NCBI RefSeq assembly: GCF_003143755.1
Contig: NZ_QFRI01000001.1
Coordinates: 1,510,051-1,574,050, forward strand
Source of the DNA: Algibacter marinivivus
Lineage (GTDB): Bacteria > Bacteroidota > Bacteroidia > Flavobacteriales > Flavobacteriaceae
Length of the DNA stretch: 64,000 bases
Reading direction: 5' to 3'
The notes under the pieces were generated by a model. It did no database searches and had not been told where the DNA came from. It was given only the letters and a program-made list of their open reading frames with translations. The translations under genes and the position numbers were made by a program. Each line of letters opens with the position of its first letter. Position 1 is the stretch's first letter. Positions 27,011 through 35,935 of the stretch are shown here, piece after piece.

Positions 27011-28567
27011 CTATACTGTTTTACTTGCCGCTTCTGCACAACGTTCTCCATCCATTGCTGCTGATATGATACCACCGGCATAACCTCCACCTTCACCACA
27101 AGGAAACAAATTAGATATTTGAGGATGTTGCAATTGTTCGTTTCTTGGAATAGAAACTGGGGATGAGGTTCTAGATTCCACACCAACTATATTAGCTTGT
27201 TCAGTATAATAACCTTTCATTTTTTTACCAAAAGCTTCAAAGCCTTTTCTAAGTCTACCACCAATAAATTTGGGTAATAAGGAATGCAATGGTGCAGATT
27301 TTAAACCTGGTTGATAGGAAGTGTCATTTAATTCTGGTGATAACCTACCCTCAACAAAATCGGTTAGTCGTTGTGCGGGAGCTACTTGACTTCTGCCTCC
27401 AGATGTGAATGCTAAACGTTCTAAATTCTTTTGATATTCGAGTCCTTTTAAGGGACCGAATTTTTCGTATTTGGGCAAGTCGGTATCGACATTAATTTCT
27501 ACAACAATACCCGAATTGGCATACAAATTATTTCGTTTTGAAGGAGACATACCATTTACAACTACCTCTCCATTGGCTGTTGCTGCAGGCACAATAAACC
27601 CGCCGGGGCACATGCAAAAGGAGTAAACACCTCGGTCTTTTACCTGTTGTACTAAACCATAAGAAGCCGCAGGAAGTAATTCGTGTCGCTCGCCAGAACA
27701 ATGATATTGAATAGAATCGATAATATGTTGCGGATGCTCAACACGAACGCCCATGGCAAAGGATTTTGCTTCAATAACAATGTCTTTTTTATTAAGTAAA
27801 TGAAAAATGTCTCGAGCCGAATGTCCTGTTGCTAAAATGACGTTTTCAACAGGCATTTCTTCGCCATTTTTAAATTGGATTGCTGTTATTTTATTATGCT
27901 TTATAATGAAATCTGTAACACGAGTTTCAAAATGAATTTCACCACCAAATTTAAGAATGGTTTCACGGATATTCTGAACCACTTTTGGTAACTTATTTGT
28001 GCCAATATGGGGGTGCGCATCTACTAAAATCTGATCGGTTGCGCCATGATATACCAAATTTTCGAAAATACGACGCACATCGCCACGTTTTAAACTTCTT
28101 GTATATAGCTTGCCATCACTGTAAGTTCCTGCGCCACCTTCGCCAAAACAATAATTAGAATCTTCGTTTACAAAATGATCTTGATTGATGGCTTTTAAAT
28201 CTCTACGACGGTCTTGAACATTTTTACCACGCTCTAAAACAATGGGTTTAAAACCAAGTTCTATACAGCGTAAGGCAGCATACATGCCTGCAGGACCAAA
28301 ACCAATAATATGGATGGGTTTAGCTTTAGAAACGTCTTTATATTCAAAGGTGTATGCTGAGTTTTCTGGAACAGGTTCTTTAATATAAACCGCTACTTTG
28401 TAATTTAAAATAATTTTAGGTTTCCTTGCATCAATAGACTTTCTGAGTACTTTTATTCCAATAATATCTTTTCTATGAATATCTAGTTTTATGGCAGACT
28501 TTAAAACTAAAATATTAGGCTGTTCTTCCTCTTTAAGTGTAATACGAAGTTGTATTTCTTTTTGCAT
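27011..28567 (-). CDS. FAD-dependent dehydrogenase of the COG2509 type
   Basis: 518 residues. An N-terminal alpha/beta region (residues 1-80, LRITLKEEEQPNILVLK) precedes the FAD Rossmann motif IIGFGPAGMYAALRCIELGFKPIVLERGK. Further landmarks are FGEGGAGTYSDGKLYTR, VEHPQHIIDSIQYH and the C-terminal FPCGEGGGYAGGIISAAMDGERCAEA. This is the widely conserved COG2509 flavoprotein family without a firmly known substrate. Stands alone, 45 bp before the fabD start on the same strand. Confidence 0.88.
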   Translation of the reverse strand: MQKEIQLRITLKEEEQPNILVLKSAIKLDIHRKDIIGIKVLRKSIDARKPKIILNYKVAVYIKEPVPENSAYTFEYKDVSKAKPIHIIGFGPAGMYAALRCIELGFKPIVLERGKNVQDRRRDLKAINQDHFVNEDSNYCFGEGGAGTYSDGKLYTRSLKRGDVRRIFENLVYHGATDQILVDAHPHIGTNKLPKVVQNIRETILKFGGEIHFETRVTDFIIKHNKITAIQFKNGEEMPVENVILATGHSARDIFHLLNKKDIVIEAKSFAMGVRVEHPQHIIDSIQYHCSGERHELLPAASYGLVQQVKDRGVYSFCMCPGGFIVPAATANGEVVVNGMSPSKRNNLYANSGIVVEINVDTDLPKYEKFGPLKGLEYQKNLERLAFTSGGRSQVAPAQRLTDFVEGRLSPELNDTSYQPGLKSAPLHSLLPKFIGGRLRKGFEAFGKKMKGYYTEQANIVGVESRTSSPVSIPRNEQLQHPQISNLFPCGEGGGYAGGIISAAMDGERCAEAASKTV

Positions 28568-28606
28568 TTAATGAAATTAAGATTAAAAGTGAATAAATAT
28601 TTTTAT

Positions 28607-29203
28607 TTAATCTACAGATGAATCTAAAACACCTAAAATGTCTGTAAGTCCAAAATAAATATAAACTTCTCTATTCGGTTTTATAAGAAGATGATTGATT
28701 TCATAATCTGAATCTTTGAAAAATAAATTTTCTAGTAAGTTGTAATTATCCAAATAAATATGGTTTGCTTTGTCTTCTTCTATTCCAGAAGTTTTAGTAC
28801 CTACAAGATATGCCTGATATTTGTGCGAATTACGTTTAATCCATTGCCAGTATTTTTTGTACTCAGAATCTTTATTAATTTTATTGTTGTTTTTTCTATA
28901 AAGATGAATCATTGTTTTATTTTCAATATTGAAATCTTTGCCAATAATTTTCTTTAAAAAGGTATTAATTTGAGTATGACTAACTGAATCTATTTTAGTA
29001 ATTTTTTTACGTAAATAACTACTTTTAATTATTGCGGTATCGTTTTCTATTGTTTTAATTATAACTTTTTTCTTAGCTAGAGATTTAAACTGTTTTTTAG
29101 AGATTTTTTTGTTTTCAAAATAAAAATAAATTGGTTTTTTATTTTGTTGACTATAACTAACTAGGGTTATGAAAATTATTAAAATTCTTATGGCTTGTTT
29201 CAT
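28607..29203 (-). CDS. hypothetical secreted protein
   Basis: 198 residues, not recognised. N-terminal signal peptide MKQAIRILIIFITLVSYSQ, then a Lys-rich segment (KKPIYFYFENKKISKKQFKSL) and a C-terminal YIYFGLTDILGVLDSSVD. No catalytic motif is evident. It starts 2 bp after the 2TM-DHFR stop codon, so it is cotranscribed. Its composition is more AT- and Lys/Ile-rich than the neighbours. Confidence 0.6.
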   Translation of the reverse strand: MKQAIRILIIFITLVSYSQQNKKPIYFYFENKKISKKQFKSLAKKKVIIKTIENDTAIIKSSYLRKKITKIDSVSHTQINTFLKKIIGKDFNIENKTMIHLYRKNNNKINKDSEYKKYWQWIKRNSHKYQAYLVGTKTSGIEEDKANHIYLDNYNLLENLFFKDSDYEINHLLIKPNREVYIYFGLTDILGVLDSSVD

Positions 29204-29205
29204 AA

Positions 29206-30123
29206 TTATTTTCGCTCATAAGTCAAAAACGAAAACTCATAATCATGATTATCGTCTTTTTTATGGAACACATTTGCAGTTTCTTTCCAAACCGAAGCAT
29301 CTATCTCAGGAAAAAAAGTGTCTGCATCAAAATCATGATGCACACGTGTTAATTCAATTTTATCTGCAATGGTCATAGCTTGTTTATAAATTTGACCACC
29401 ACCAATAATAAACGGCTGCGAATCACTTTTTGAAGCATCAATAGCATCCTCTAAATTATGTACAATTATAACACCCTCAGGAGCTTCATAATCTTTCTGT
29501 CTTGTAATAACAACATGTGTTCTGTTGGGTAAAGGCTTCGGGAAACTTTCAAAAGTTTTACGTCCCATAATAATATGGTGCCCGTTGGTAAGCGATTTAA
29601 AACGCTTCAAATCATCACTTAAATGCCAAATGAGTTTATTTCCTAACCCAATGGCATTGTTTTCTGCTGCAGCAACAATAATAGTAAGCTCAGATTGTAG
29701 TTTTTTAGGTTCTGCATTCGATTCTGAATACACTTCGCTTTGCGCCATAAGTTTTTCTTCTTTTTCAAAACCCGCTTTAAGTTTATCAATACGCTGTTGT
29801 TGTTTGGAAACCAATTTATCAAGCTGTTCTTTTTCCCAAGCTTTACCCATAAATTTATGAGTAACAAATACATTAAAAAGATGGTATAGAAAAAAGAATA
29901 ACCAAATAAGTATGGCAAAAACAAACCAATTTATCCCAAAAAGTGTAAAGTCTTTACCTATGCCTAAAACGGTATTAGCCACAATTAAAAAAACAGCACC
30001 AATTAAAAAGATAACAAAATGCACATACAGACGCTTCTTTTGTTTAATGCGTTTTTGAGCATTTTCAATGAGCTCTAATTGGTTTTTATCTATCTGTGGT
30101 ATGGGTTTCTTTTTTCCAAACAT
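29206..30123 (-). CDS. folA: 2TM-domain / dihydrofolate reductase fusion
   Basis: 305 residues. Residues 1-85 hold two membrane helices (LYVHFVIFLIGAVFLIVANTVLG and WFVFAILIWLFFFLYHLFNVF) flanked by KRIKQKKR and MGKAWEKEQLDKL, the pattern of the 2TM domain found in Bacteroidota. A coiled-coil linker (about 95-125) leads to a complete DHFR: LTIIVAAAENNAIGLGNKLIWHLSDDLKRFKSLT, IIMGRKTFESFPKPLPNR and PFIIGGGQIYKQAM, with active-site Asp in HLSDDL. It reduces dihydrofolate to tetrahydrofolate, refilling what thyA (about 0.7 kb away) consumes. The membrane anchoring of the reductase is unusual. Confidence 0.9.
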   Translation of the reverse strand: MFGKKKPIPQIDKNQLELIENAQKRIKQKKRLYVHFVIFLIGAVFLIVANTVLGIGKDFTLFGINWFVFAILIWLFFFLYHLFNVFVTHKFMGKAWEKEQLDKLVSKQQQRIDKLKAGFEKEEKLMAQSEVYSESNAEPKKLQSELTIIVAAAENNAIGLGNKLIWHLSDDLKRFKSLTNGHHIIMGRKTFESFPKPLPNRTHVVITRQKDYEAPEGVIIVHNLEDAIDASKSDSQPFIIGGGQIYKQAMTIADKIELTRVHHDFDADTFFPEIDASVWKETANVFHKKDDNHDYEFSFLTYERK

Positions 30124-30439
30124 ATTAGTAATATAAGGTGTGTAAAGTTAATCCTTTTTAGTGATATTTTATACGATTTAGAAATACTTAACTATATAGC
30201 CTTTACGATAACGTTTTAGCTTTAAAAAGTACTGATAATCAGATTAAAAACGAAATTTTTAGATTGTTAATTATATAAAATTTTAGCTAAATTTTTGTCT
30301 ACTTTATTTTTTTGTAGAACACATATTATCAAATTAATAATTTTTTGAAAGTAAAGAGTTTTAAGTAGTTAGGGTTTCAAATAGTTTATAAATTTGCAGT
30401 GTTATAAACGAAAAAAAAACATATTTAAATAATAATATT
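30124..30439. other. 316-bp intergenic region
   Basis: Divergent gap between the 2TM-DHFR and CBM48 genes, very AT-rich, with no small ORF or hairpin I can support. It contains the CBM48 promoter box near its right end. Confidence 0.5.
30389..30396 (+). promoter_or_regulatory. -7 box upstream of CBM48 protein gene
   Basis: TAAATTTG is an exact TAnnTTTG match followed by GCAGTG, the same context as the tRNA promoter. It lies 44 nt before the start codon. The -33 box is not clear. Confidence 0.55.
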
Positions 30440-30736
30440 ATGGCTATTAAAAAACAATTTTTAAAAAGTAAACCAGTTTGTAAAGTAACTTTTTCTTTAC
30501 CTGCTGAAGACGCAAAGAAAGTATCAGTTGTTGGATCTTTCAACGAATGGAATGCTAAAAAAGCACCATTAAAGAAATTAAAAAACGGAACTTTTAAAGG
30601 TACTGTTGATTTAGATGCAGGTAGTTCTTACGAGTTTAAATACATTGTTGACGGTGTTTACGTAAACGATGAAGCTGCTGATGCTTATGCTTGGAATGAC
30701 TATGCAGGAGCTGAAAATAGTGTTATAAATGCATAG
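30440..30736 (+). CDS. stand-alone CBM48 / isoamylase-early-set domain protein
   Basis: 98 residues comprising one glycogen-binding-type domain: VCKVTFSLPAEDAKKVSVVGSFNEWN at the N-terminus (the conserved GSFNEW motif with sugar-stacking Trp), then GTFKGTVDLDAGSSYEFKYIVDG and an acidic C-terminal end. There is no catalytic domain or signal peptide. It is common in Bacteroidota; a cytoplasmic sugar-polymer or AMPK-beta-like binding role is an inference. Confidence 0.85.
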   Translation: MAIKKQFLKSKPVCKVTFSLPAEDAKKVSVVGSFNEWNAKKAPLKKLKNGTFKGTVDLDAGSSYEFKYIVDGVYVNDEAADAYAWNDYAGAENSVINA

Positions 30737-30750
30737 ACGTTATAGTTTAA

Positions 30751-30788
30751 AAAAATAAAAGCACCTCAATTGAGGTGCTTTTATTTTT
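30751..30788. terminator. bidirectional terminator between CBM48 gene and thyA
   Basis: Perfect 38-bp palindrome 30751-30788 with core GCACCTCAATTGAGGTGC and A/T-tracts, serving both convergent genes. Confidence 0.92.
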
Positions 30789-30797
30789 ATGCATTTT

Positions 30798-31622
30798 TTA
30801 AACAGCCACTATTCCTTTAATATGCGGATGTGGGTTATAATCAACCAAAGTGAAATCGTCAAAATCAAAATCAAAAATATCTTTAATTTCAGGATTAAGA
30901 ATCATTTTTGGTAACGGACGAATATCTCTAGATAATTGTAATTCTAACTGTTCATAATGGTTACTATAAATATGGGCATCACCAAATGTGTGAATAAATT
31001 CTCCAGCTTCGTATCCACAAACTTGTGCCATCATCATGGTGAATAGAGCATATGATGCAATATTAAAAGGCACCCCTAAAAAGATATCTGCACTACGTTG
31101 GTAAAGCTGACAAGATAATTTTCCATTAGCTACATAAAACTGAAAAAATGCATGACAAGGTGGAAGCGCCGCTTTACCATTTGCAACATTCTCACTAAAA
31201 CTTTTTGAAGTATCAGGTAACACTGAAGGATTCCAAGCAGAAACCAACATTCTACGACTATTTGGATTGTTTTTCAAGGAATGTATAACTTCTTTAATTT
31301 GGTCAATTTCATCATCGTTCCAGTTACGCCATTGGTGGCCGTAAACAGGTCCTAAATCCCCATTTTCATCAGCCCATTCATTCCAAATACGCACGCCGTT
31401 TTCAGTAAGATATTTTGTGTTTGTATCACCTTTTAAAAACCAAAGCAACTCATAAACAATAGATTTTAAATGCAGTTTTTTAGTTGTAACCATCGGGAAA
31501 CCTTCACTCAAATCAAAACGCATTTGGTGTCCAAATACACTTTTTGTTCCTGTACCTGTTCTGTCTCCTTTTTCGTTTCCGTTTTCTAAAACGTGTTTTA
31601 CTAAGTCGTGATATTGTTTCAT
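30798..31622 (-). CDS. thyA: thymidylate synthase
   Basis: 274 residues from the ATG at 31622 ([15 protein letters not shown]). Landmarks: [39 protein letters not shown], the nucleophile Cys in [12 protein letters not shown] and [18 protein letters not shown]. Makes dTMP from dUMP with methylene-THF, producing dihydrofolate for the DHFR encoded nearby. The reading frame also opens two codons further upstream at a TTG, which is less likely. Confidence 0.97.
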   Translation of the reverse strand: MKQYHDLVKHVLENGNEKGDRTGTGTKSVFGHQMRFDLSEGFPMVTTKKLHLKSIVYELLWFLKGDTNTKYLTENGVRIWNEWADENGDLGPVYGHQWRNWNDDEIDQIKEVIHSLKNNPNSRRMLVSAWNPSVLPDTSKSFSENVANGKAALPPCHAFFQFYVANGKLSCQLYQRSADIFLGVPFNIASYALFTMMMAQVCGYEAGEFIHTFGDAHIYSNHYEQLELQLSRDIRPLPKMILNPEIKDIFDFDFDDFTLVDYNPHPHIKGIVAV

Positions 31623-31628
31623 AAGCAA

Positions 31629-31650
31629 TATTCCTGCGAATGCAGAAATC
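31629..31650. repeat. degenerate copy of ATTCCTGCGAAGGCAGGAAT-type palindrome
   Basis: ATTCCTGCGAATGCAGAAAT here differs by two bases from the intact copy at 44655-44674. It sits just upstream of thyA. Confidence 0.45.
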
Positions 31651-31816
31651 TAATAATTAAAAGGTTATTGGGTAGCAATGAGGTTCATTTCATCGCGGTA
31701 ACGAAATTAAAGAAAAAGAGAGATAATTTGTGTTTATTAACCTTTATAGATATCAAAAAGTTATTAACGAGATTTTCTGTTTTGAGAATAAATAATTTAT
31801 CTGTAGCAAATTGACA

Positions 31817-33346
31817 CTAGCCTATAATCATTCCAGCAATAGTAGCCGAAATTAAAGATGCAATTGTACCGCCAATAAGAGCTTTCATCCCAAATTTAGA
31901 TAAAGTTTTACGTTGCCCAGGAGCCAACGAACCAATACCTCCAATTTGGATACCAATAGATGCGAAATTTGCAAAACCGCAAAGCATGTAAGTGGCCATG
32001 ATTATAGATTTCTCATAATTAAGATGTACAGCATTTGATACCTCTTTTAAATCTCTTAACTGGATGTAGCCTATAAATTCACTAGCCGCTAATTTGATTC
32101 CTAATAGTTGTCCCATTAAAGCCATGTCTTCTTTGGCAACACCAATAAGCCACATAAGTGGAGCAAAAATATAACCTAGTAAGAGTTCCAGAGATAAACT
32201 TTCGTAAGTTGTATTGGAAGCTATCCATCCGTTTAATGAAGTTATATCGCCTACCCAACCTAAAATACCATTAAACATGGCAATAAATGCAACAAATACT
32301 AGAAGCATAGCACCAACATTTACAGCCAATTTTAATCCTTCGGTGGTTCCGTTAGCAATAGCATCTAAAAAGTTGGAACCTATTTTTTCTTGTGATACAG
32401 AAACATCTGTGTTGACGTCTTCGGTTTGAGGATATAATATTTTAGAAATAACTATAGCACCTGGTGCTGCCATTACTGATGCTGCTAATAAATGTTTTGC
32501 GTAAAATAATCTTAAAGCAGGATCATCACCTCCAAGAAAGCCAATGTAAGCAGCAAGAACAGCTCCTGCAACAGTTGCCATCCCTCCAATCATAACAAGT
32601 AGCATTTCGGACTTATTCATTTTCTCCAAATAAGCCTTAATTAAAAGTGGCGCTTCGGTTTGCCCTAAAAATATATTTCCTGCAACACTTAAACTTTCTG
32701 CTCCTGATATTTTTAAAGCTTTAGAAAGTAACCACGCCATGGCTTTTACTACTTTTTGAATGATTCCTAAATAGAAAAGTACAGATGTTAATGCAGAAAA
32801 GAATATAATAGTTGGTAATACTTGAAAGGCAAAAATGAATCCAAAGGTATCCATATCTACTACTAAACCTTCAAACAAAAATTTGCTTCCAGCTCTTGTA
32901 AAGTCTAATACACTTACAAATAAGCCACCTATAAATTCAAAAATGGTTTTAATAAATTCAACTTTTAAAACCCCAATAGCAATAAGGAGTTGAAAGGCTA
33001 AACCAATACCCACAATTTTCCAATTTATAGCTTTTCTATTACTACTAAAAAGAAAGGCTACAAATACTAAGGTTATCATTCCTAAAACACCACGCCACAA
33101 GCTATTTATAGAGAAACCTTGACTGGGTATAATGGCACTACTTGTTTGTTTTTTTGAATGCATTTCAGAAACAGTAACAATTTCTTTTTCTGAAAAATCT
33201 ACGGTTGTTGAATCTATTAAAATAGTTTCAGAATTCGAAATAGTTTCAATAGCTTCTGAAGGTGCTGTTTTTTCTAAATTTTGAGCTAAGGTTGTAGATG
33301 TAAAGCAAAAAAATACAGCTACAATAATCAAAAACAGCTTTTTCAT
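31817..33346 (-). CDS. concentrative nucleoside transporter (NupC/CNT family)
   Basis: 509 residues. A signal peptide (MKKLFLIIVAVFFCFTSTTLAQ) and an unusual 60-residue periplasmic Ser/Thr-rich stretch precede the CNT core. Core motifs include SVAGNIFLGQTEAPLLIKAYLEKM (nucleoside-binding Gln-Thr-Glu), ANGTTEGLKLAVNVGAMLLVFVAFIAMFNG and CGFANFASIGIQIGGIGSLAP. It imports nucleosides by ion symport, fitting the salvage theme with thyA downstream on the same strand. Confidence 0.93.
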   Translation of the reverse strand: MKKLFLIIVAVFFCFTSTTLAQNLEKTAPSEAIETISNSETILIDSTTVDFSEKEIVTVSEMHSKKQTSSAIIPSQGFSINSLWRGVLGMITLVFVAFLFSSNRKAINWKIVGIGLAFQLLIAIGVLKVEFIKTIFEFIGGLFVSVLDFTRAGSKFLFEGLVVDMDTFGFIFAFQVLPTIIFFSALTSVLFYLGIIQKVVKAMAWLLSKALKISGAESLSVAGNIFLGQTEAPLLIKAYLEKMNKSEMLLVMIGGMATVAGAVLAAYIGFLGGDDPALRLFYAKHLLAASVMAAPGAIVISKILYPQTEDVNTDVSVSQEKIGSNFLDAIANGTTEGLKLAVNVGAMLLVFVAFIAMFNGILGWVGDITSLNGWIASNTTYESLSLELLLGYIFAPLMWLIGVAKEDMALMGQLLGIKLAASEFIGYIQLRDLKEVSNAVHLNYEKSIIMATYMLCGFANFASIGIQIGGIGSLAPGQRKTLSKFGMKALIGGTIASLISATIAGMIIG

Positions 33347-33361
33347 AATAAAAATTAAGAG

Positions 33362-33985
33362 TTATTCTCGTTTTGAGATTTCATCACGAATATGAGCTGC
33401 TTTTTCATAATCTTCATTAGCAACCGCTTCTTCAAGTAAAGTTTGAAGTTCTTCTAAAGTTTTTCCTTGGTAGTTTTCTCGAGGTTCGTTTGGCTCCAAT
33501 TCATTAGCAACCAATTCATCCATTAAAATACTGTCTTGAGCATCATCTTCTTCATCTTCCTTTTTAGGATTTACTTTTAAGTAAATACCTGCTTTATCAA
33601 GAATGTTTTTATAAGTAAAAATGGGTGCTTGAAAACGAAGTGCTAAAGCTATAGCGTCACTTGTTCTGGCATCGATTATTTCTTCAATCTTATCTCGTTC
33701 GCAAATTAAACTGGAGTAAAAAACACCATCAACTAACTTATGTATAATAACTTGCTTTACAACAACGTCAAAACGATCTGCAAAATTTTTGAATAAATCG
33801 TGTGTTAAAGGTCTTGGTGGACTAATTTCTTTCTCTAAAGCAATAGCGATAGATTGTGCTTCAAAAGCACCAATAACTATAGGAAGTTTACGATCACCAT
33901 CAACTTCATTTAGAATTAAGGCATAGGCGCCATTTTGGGTTTGGCTATAGGATATGCCTTTTATATTTAATTTTACTAAACTCAT
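33362..33985 (-). CDS. bifunctional nuclease family protein (DUF151) with UVR motif
   Basis: 207 residues. Residues 1-135 match DUF151: KGISYSQTQNGAYALILNEVDGDRKLPIVIGAFEAQSIAIALE and ARTSDAIALALRFQAPIF. After an acidic linker (KKEDEEDDAQD), the C-terminal 35 residues LEELQTLLEEAVANEDYEKAAHIRDEI form a UvrB/UvrC-type motif. This architecture is typical of Bacteroidota. It lies 15 bp upstream of the transporter gene and is likely cotranscribed with it. Confidence 0.9.
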   Translation of the reverse strand: MSLVKLNIKGISYSQTQNGAYALILNEVDGDRKLPIVIGAFEAQSIAIALEKEISPPRPLTHDLFKNFADRFDVVVKQVIIHKLVDGVFYSSLICERDKIEEIIDARTSDAIALALRFQAPIFTYKNILDKAGIYLKVNPKKEDEEDDAQDSILMDELVANELEPNEPRENYQGKTLEELQTLLEEAVANEDYEKAAHIRDEISKRE

Positions 33986-34091
33986 AATTTATAAAAACGC
34001 AAAGAACTACTTAAATTAGAACTTTACCAACTGCACAAGGCATATTAAGTCAAAATGCTAATTTAAGCAGTTCTATAGTACTACACAAAAA

Positions 34092-35051
34092 TTATTGTTG
34101 TGCTTTAAATGCTTTTAATTTTTCAATAAGTTCTGGAACTACTTGAAAAGCGTCACCAACTACACCATAATCCGCAGCCTTAAAGAAAGGCGCTTCAGAA
34201 TCAGTATTGATAACTACTTTTACTTTAGAAGCATTAATACCAGCTAAATGCTGAATAGCTCCCGAAATTCCAATAGCAATATATAAGTTTGATGCTACAG
34301 GCTTACCTGTTTGCCCTACGTGCTCACTATGAGGTCTCCAACCTAAATCAGAAACTGGTTTTGAGCATGCTGTTGCAGCTCCTAAAACATCTGCAAGCTC
34401 TTCAATCATGTCCCAGTTTTCAGGACCTTTTAAACCACGGCCACCAGAAACTACAATTTCTGCATCGGCAATAGTTACTTTATCTGTAGCTTTATCAACT
34501 GATTCAACGGTTACACCTAAATCTGGAATTGAAGGTGAGAAATCTTCCGCTGAAGCACTACCAGTATTTTCAACCAAACCAAATGCATTATTAGAAACAC
34601 CTACAATCTTTATAGCTGTGTTAATTTGAGTCATTTCAAAAGCTTTATTAGTAAAAGCTGTTCTTTTAACAGTGAACGGACTTTTACTAGATGGTGCTTC
34701 AACAACATTTGATGTATAACCTGCATTTAAACTTACTGCTAATAATGGCGCTAAATATTTGCTATCTGCCGTAGAACTAACTACAACAACTTGTGCGCTT
34801 TCTTTCTCAGCAGCTTCTTTAATGGCAGAAGCATAGGCATTTGCATTAAAGTTATCAAGTTGCGTATTTGAGATATTTAAAACTTTATCTACACCATAAT
34901 TACCTAAAGCAGAGACGTCATTTACATTTATAGCAACAGCTGTAACAGTTGTTCCTAATTGATTAGCAACCGCTTTTGCATAAGAAGCTACCTCAAAAGC
35001 TGCTTTTTTGAAAGCACCTTGTTCTGATTCTGTATATACTAAAACTGACAT
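34092..35051 (-). CDS. etfA: electron transfer flavoprotein subunit alpha
   Basis: 319 residues. The C-terminal FAD domain shows VSGGRGLKGPENWDMIEELADVLGAA, SKPVSDLGWRPHSEHVGQTGKPV and YIAIGISGAIQHLAGINASKVKVVINTDSEAPFFKAADYGVVGD, all ETF-alpha hallmarks. Pairs with EtfB to pass electrons from acyl-CoA dehydrogenases to the quinone pool. Twelve bp after etfB. Confidence 0.97.
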   Translation of the reverse strand: MSVLVYTESEQGAFKKAAFEVASYAKAVANQLGTTVTAVAINVNDVSALGNYGVDKVLNISNTQLDNFNANAYASAIKEAAEKESAQVVVVSSTADSKYLAPLLAVSLNAGYTSNVVEAPSSKSPFTVKRTAFTNKAFEMTQINTAIKIVGVSNNAFGLVENTGSASAEDFSPSIPDLGVTVESVDKATDKVTIADAEIVVSGGRGLKGPENWDMIEELADVLGAATACSKPVSDLGWRPHSEHVGQTGKPVASNLYIAIGISGAIQHLAGINASKVKVVINTDSEAPFFKAADYGVVGDAFQVVPELIEKLKAFKAQQ

Positions 35052-35063
35052 ATTCTATATTTT

Positions 35064-35810
35064 TTAAATCACTTTAGCTTCGTTATGAAGCAAGTTTACT
35101 AATTCATCTATATTATCTGGAGAAACTAATGTAACCGCGCCTTTTGGAGTGGGTTTTTCAAATGAAACAGAAGCTGTTTCAGCACTAGTTCCAACAGGTT
35201 CAACAACATTTAAAGGCTTTTTACGAGCCATCATAATACCTCTCATGTTTGGAATTCGTAAATCACTTTCTTCAACCAAACCTTTTTGCCCTCCAATAAC
35301 TAATGGTAGTGATGTTGAAACAGTCTCTTTACCACCATCAATTTCTCTTACTGCTTTCGCTGAAGTACCATCTACTTCTAACCCAATACAATTATTTACA
35401 AAATTTGCATTGGTTAATCCAGCAATCATTCCAGGAACCATACCGCCATTATAGTCAATAGATTCTCTTCCTGCAATTACTAAATCGTAACCACCACTAT
35501 TAATAACACTAGTTAACTGTTTAGCTACAGAAAATCCATCTGTTGCAGGGGTATTTACTCTTATAGCATCATCGGCTCCAATAGCTAGGGCTTTACGAAG
35601 TGTAGGTTCTGTCTCAGCGCCACCAACATTTACAACAGTAACTTGAGCACCTTGTTTTTCTTTAAACCACATAGCACGTGTTAAACCAAATTCATCATTT
35701 GGGTTAATAACAAATTGCACGCCAGTAGTATCAAATTTAGTGTTGTCATCACTAAAATTAATCTTTGAAGTTGTATCTGGTACGTGACTTATACACACTA
35801 ATATTTTCAT
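35064..35810 (-). CDS. etfB: electron transfer flavoprotein subunit beta
   Basis: 248 residues. MKILVCISHVPDTTSKI at the N-terminus, VINPNDEFGLTRAMWFKE, GRESIDYNGGMVPGMIAGL and LVIGGQKGLVEESDLRIPNMRGIMMARKKPL are standard EtfB landmarks. First gene of an etfBA unit. Confidence 0.97.
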   Translation of the reverse strand: MKILVCISHVPDTTSKINFSDDNTKFDTTGVQFVINPNDEFGLTRAMWFKEKQGAQVTVVNVGGAETEPTLRKALAIGADDAIRVNTPATDGFSVAKQLTSVINSGGYDLVIAGRESIDYNGGMVPGMIAGLTNANFVNNCIGLEVDGTSAKAVREIDGGKETVSTSLPLVIGGQKGLVEESDLRIPNMRGIMMARKKPLNVVEPVGTSAETASVSFEKPTPKGAVTLVSPDNIDELVNLLHNEAKVI

Positions 35811-35863
35811 AATTTTTATGTATTAAAATGTCTTATTTTTTTCAGTGTACGAAGTTAATTATT

Positions 35864-35909
35864 TTATTCTGAATATTTACTATGCATGCATAGTAAATAT
35901 TCAGAATAA
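35864..35909. repeat. 46-bp perfect palindrome
   Basis: The arms, each 23 bp, are exact inverse complements with no spacer around the centre TATGCATGCATA (35881-35892). It lies between etfB and the T9SS cargo gene, both on minus. The transcript downstream has only mixed A/T, so it is a poor standard terminator. Confidence 0.9.
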
Positions 35910-35935
35910 TTCGAATTCATTGGATAAAAGAGATG

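Noticed and set aside
31608-31814. 68-codon plus-strand ORF between thyA and the nucleoside transporter
   Set aside because: No recognisable start region or domain; it overlaps the thyA start and a degenerate repeat.
35864-35909. Standard intrinsic terminator for the T9SS cargo gene
   Set aside because: There is no loop and no T-run after the palindrome on the minus strand, so I kept it as an unexplained palindrome.
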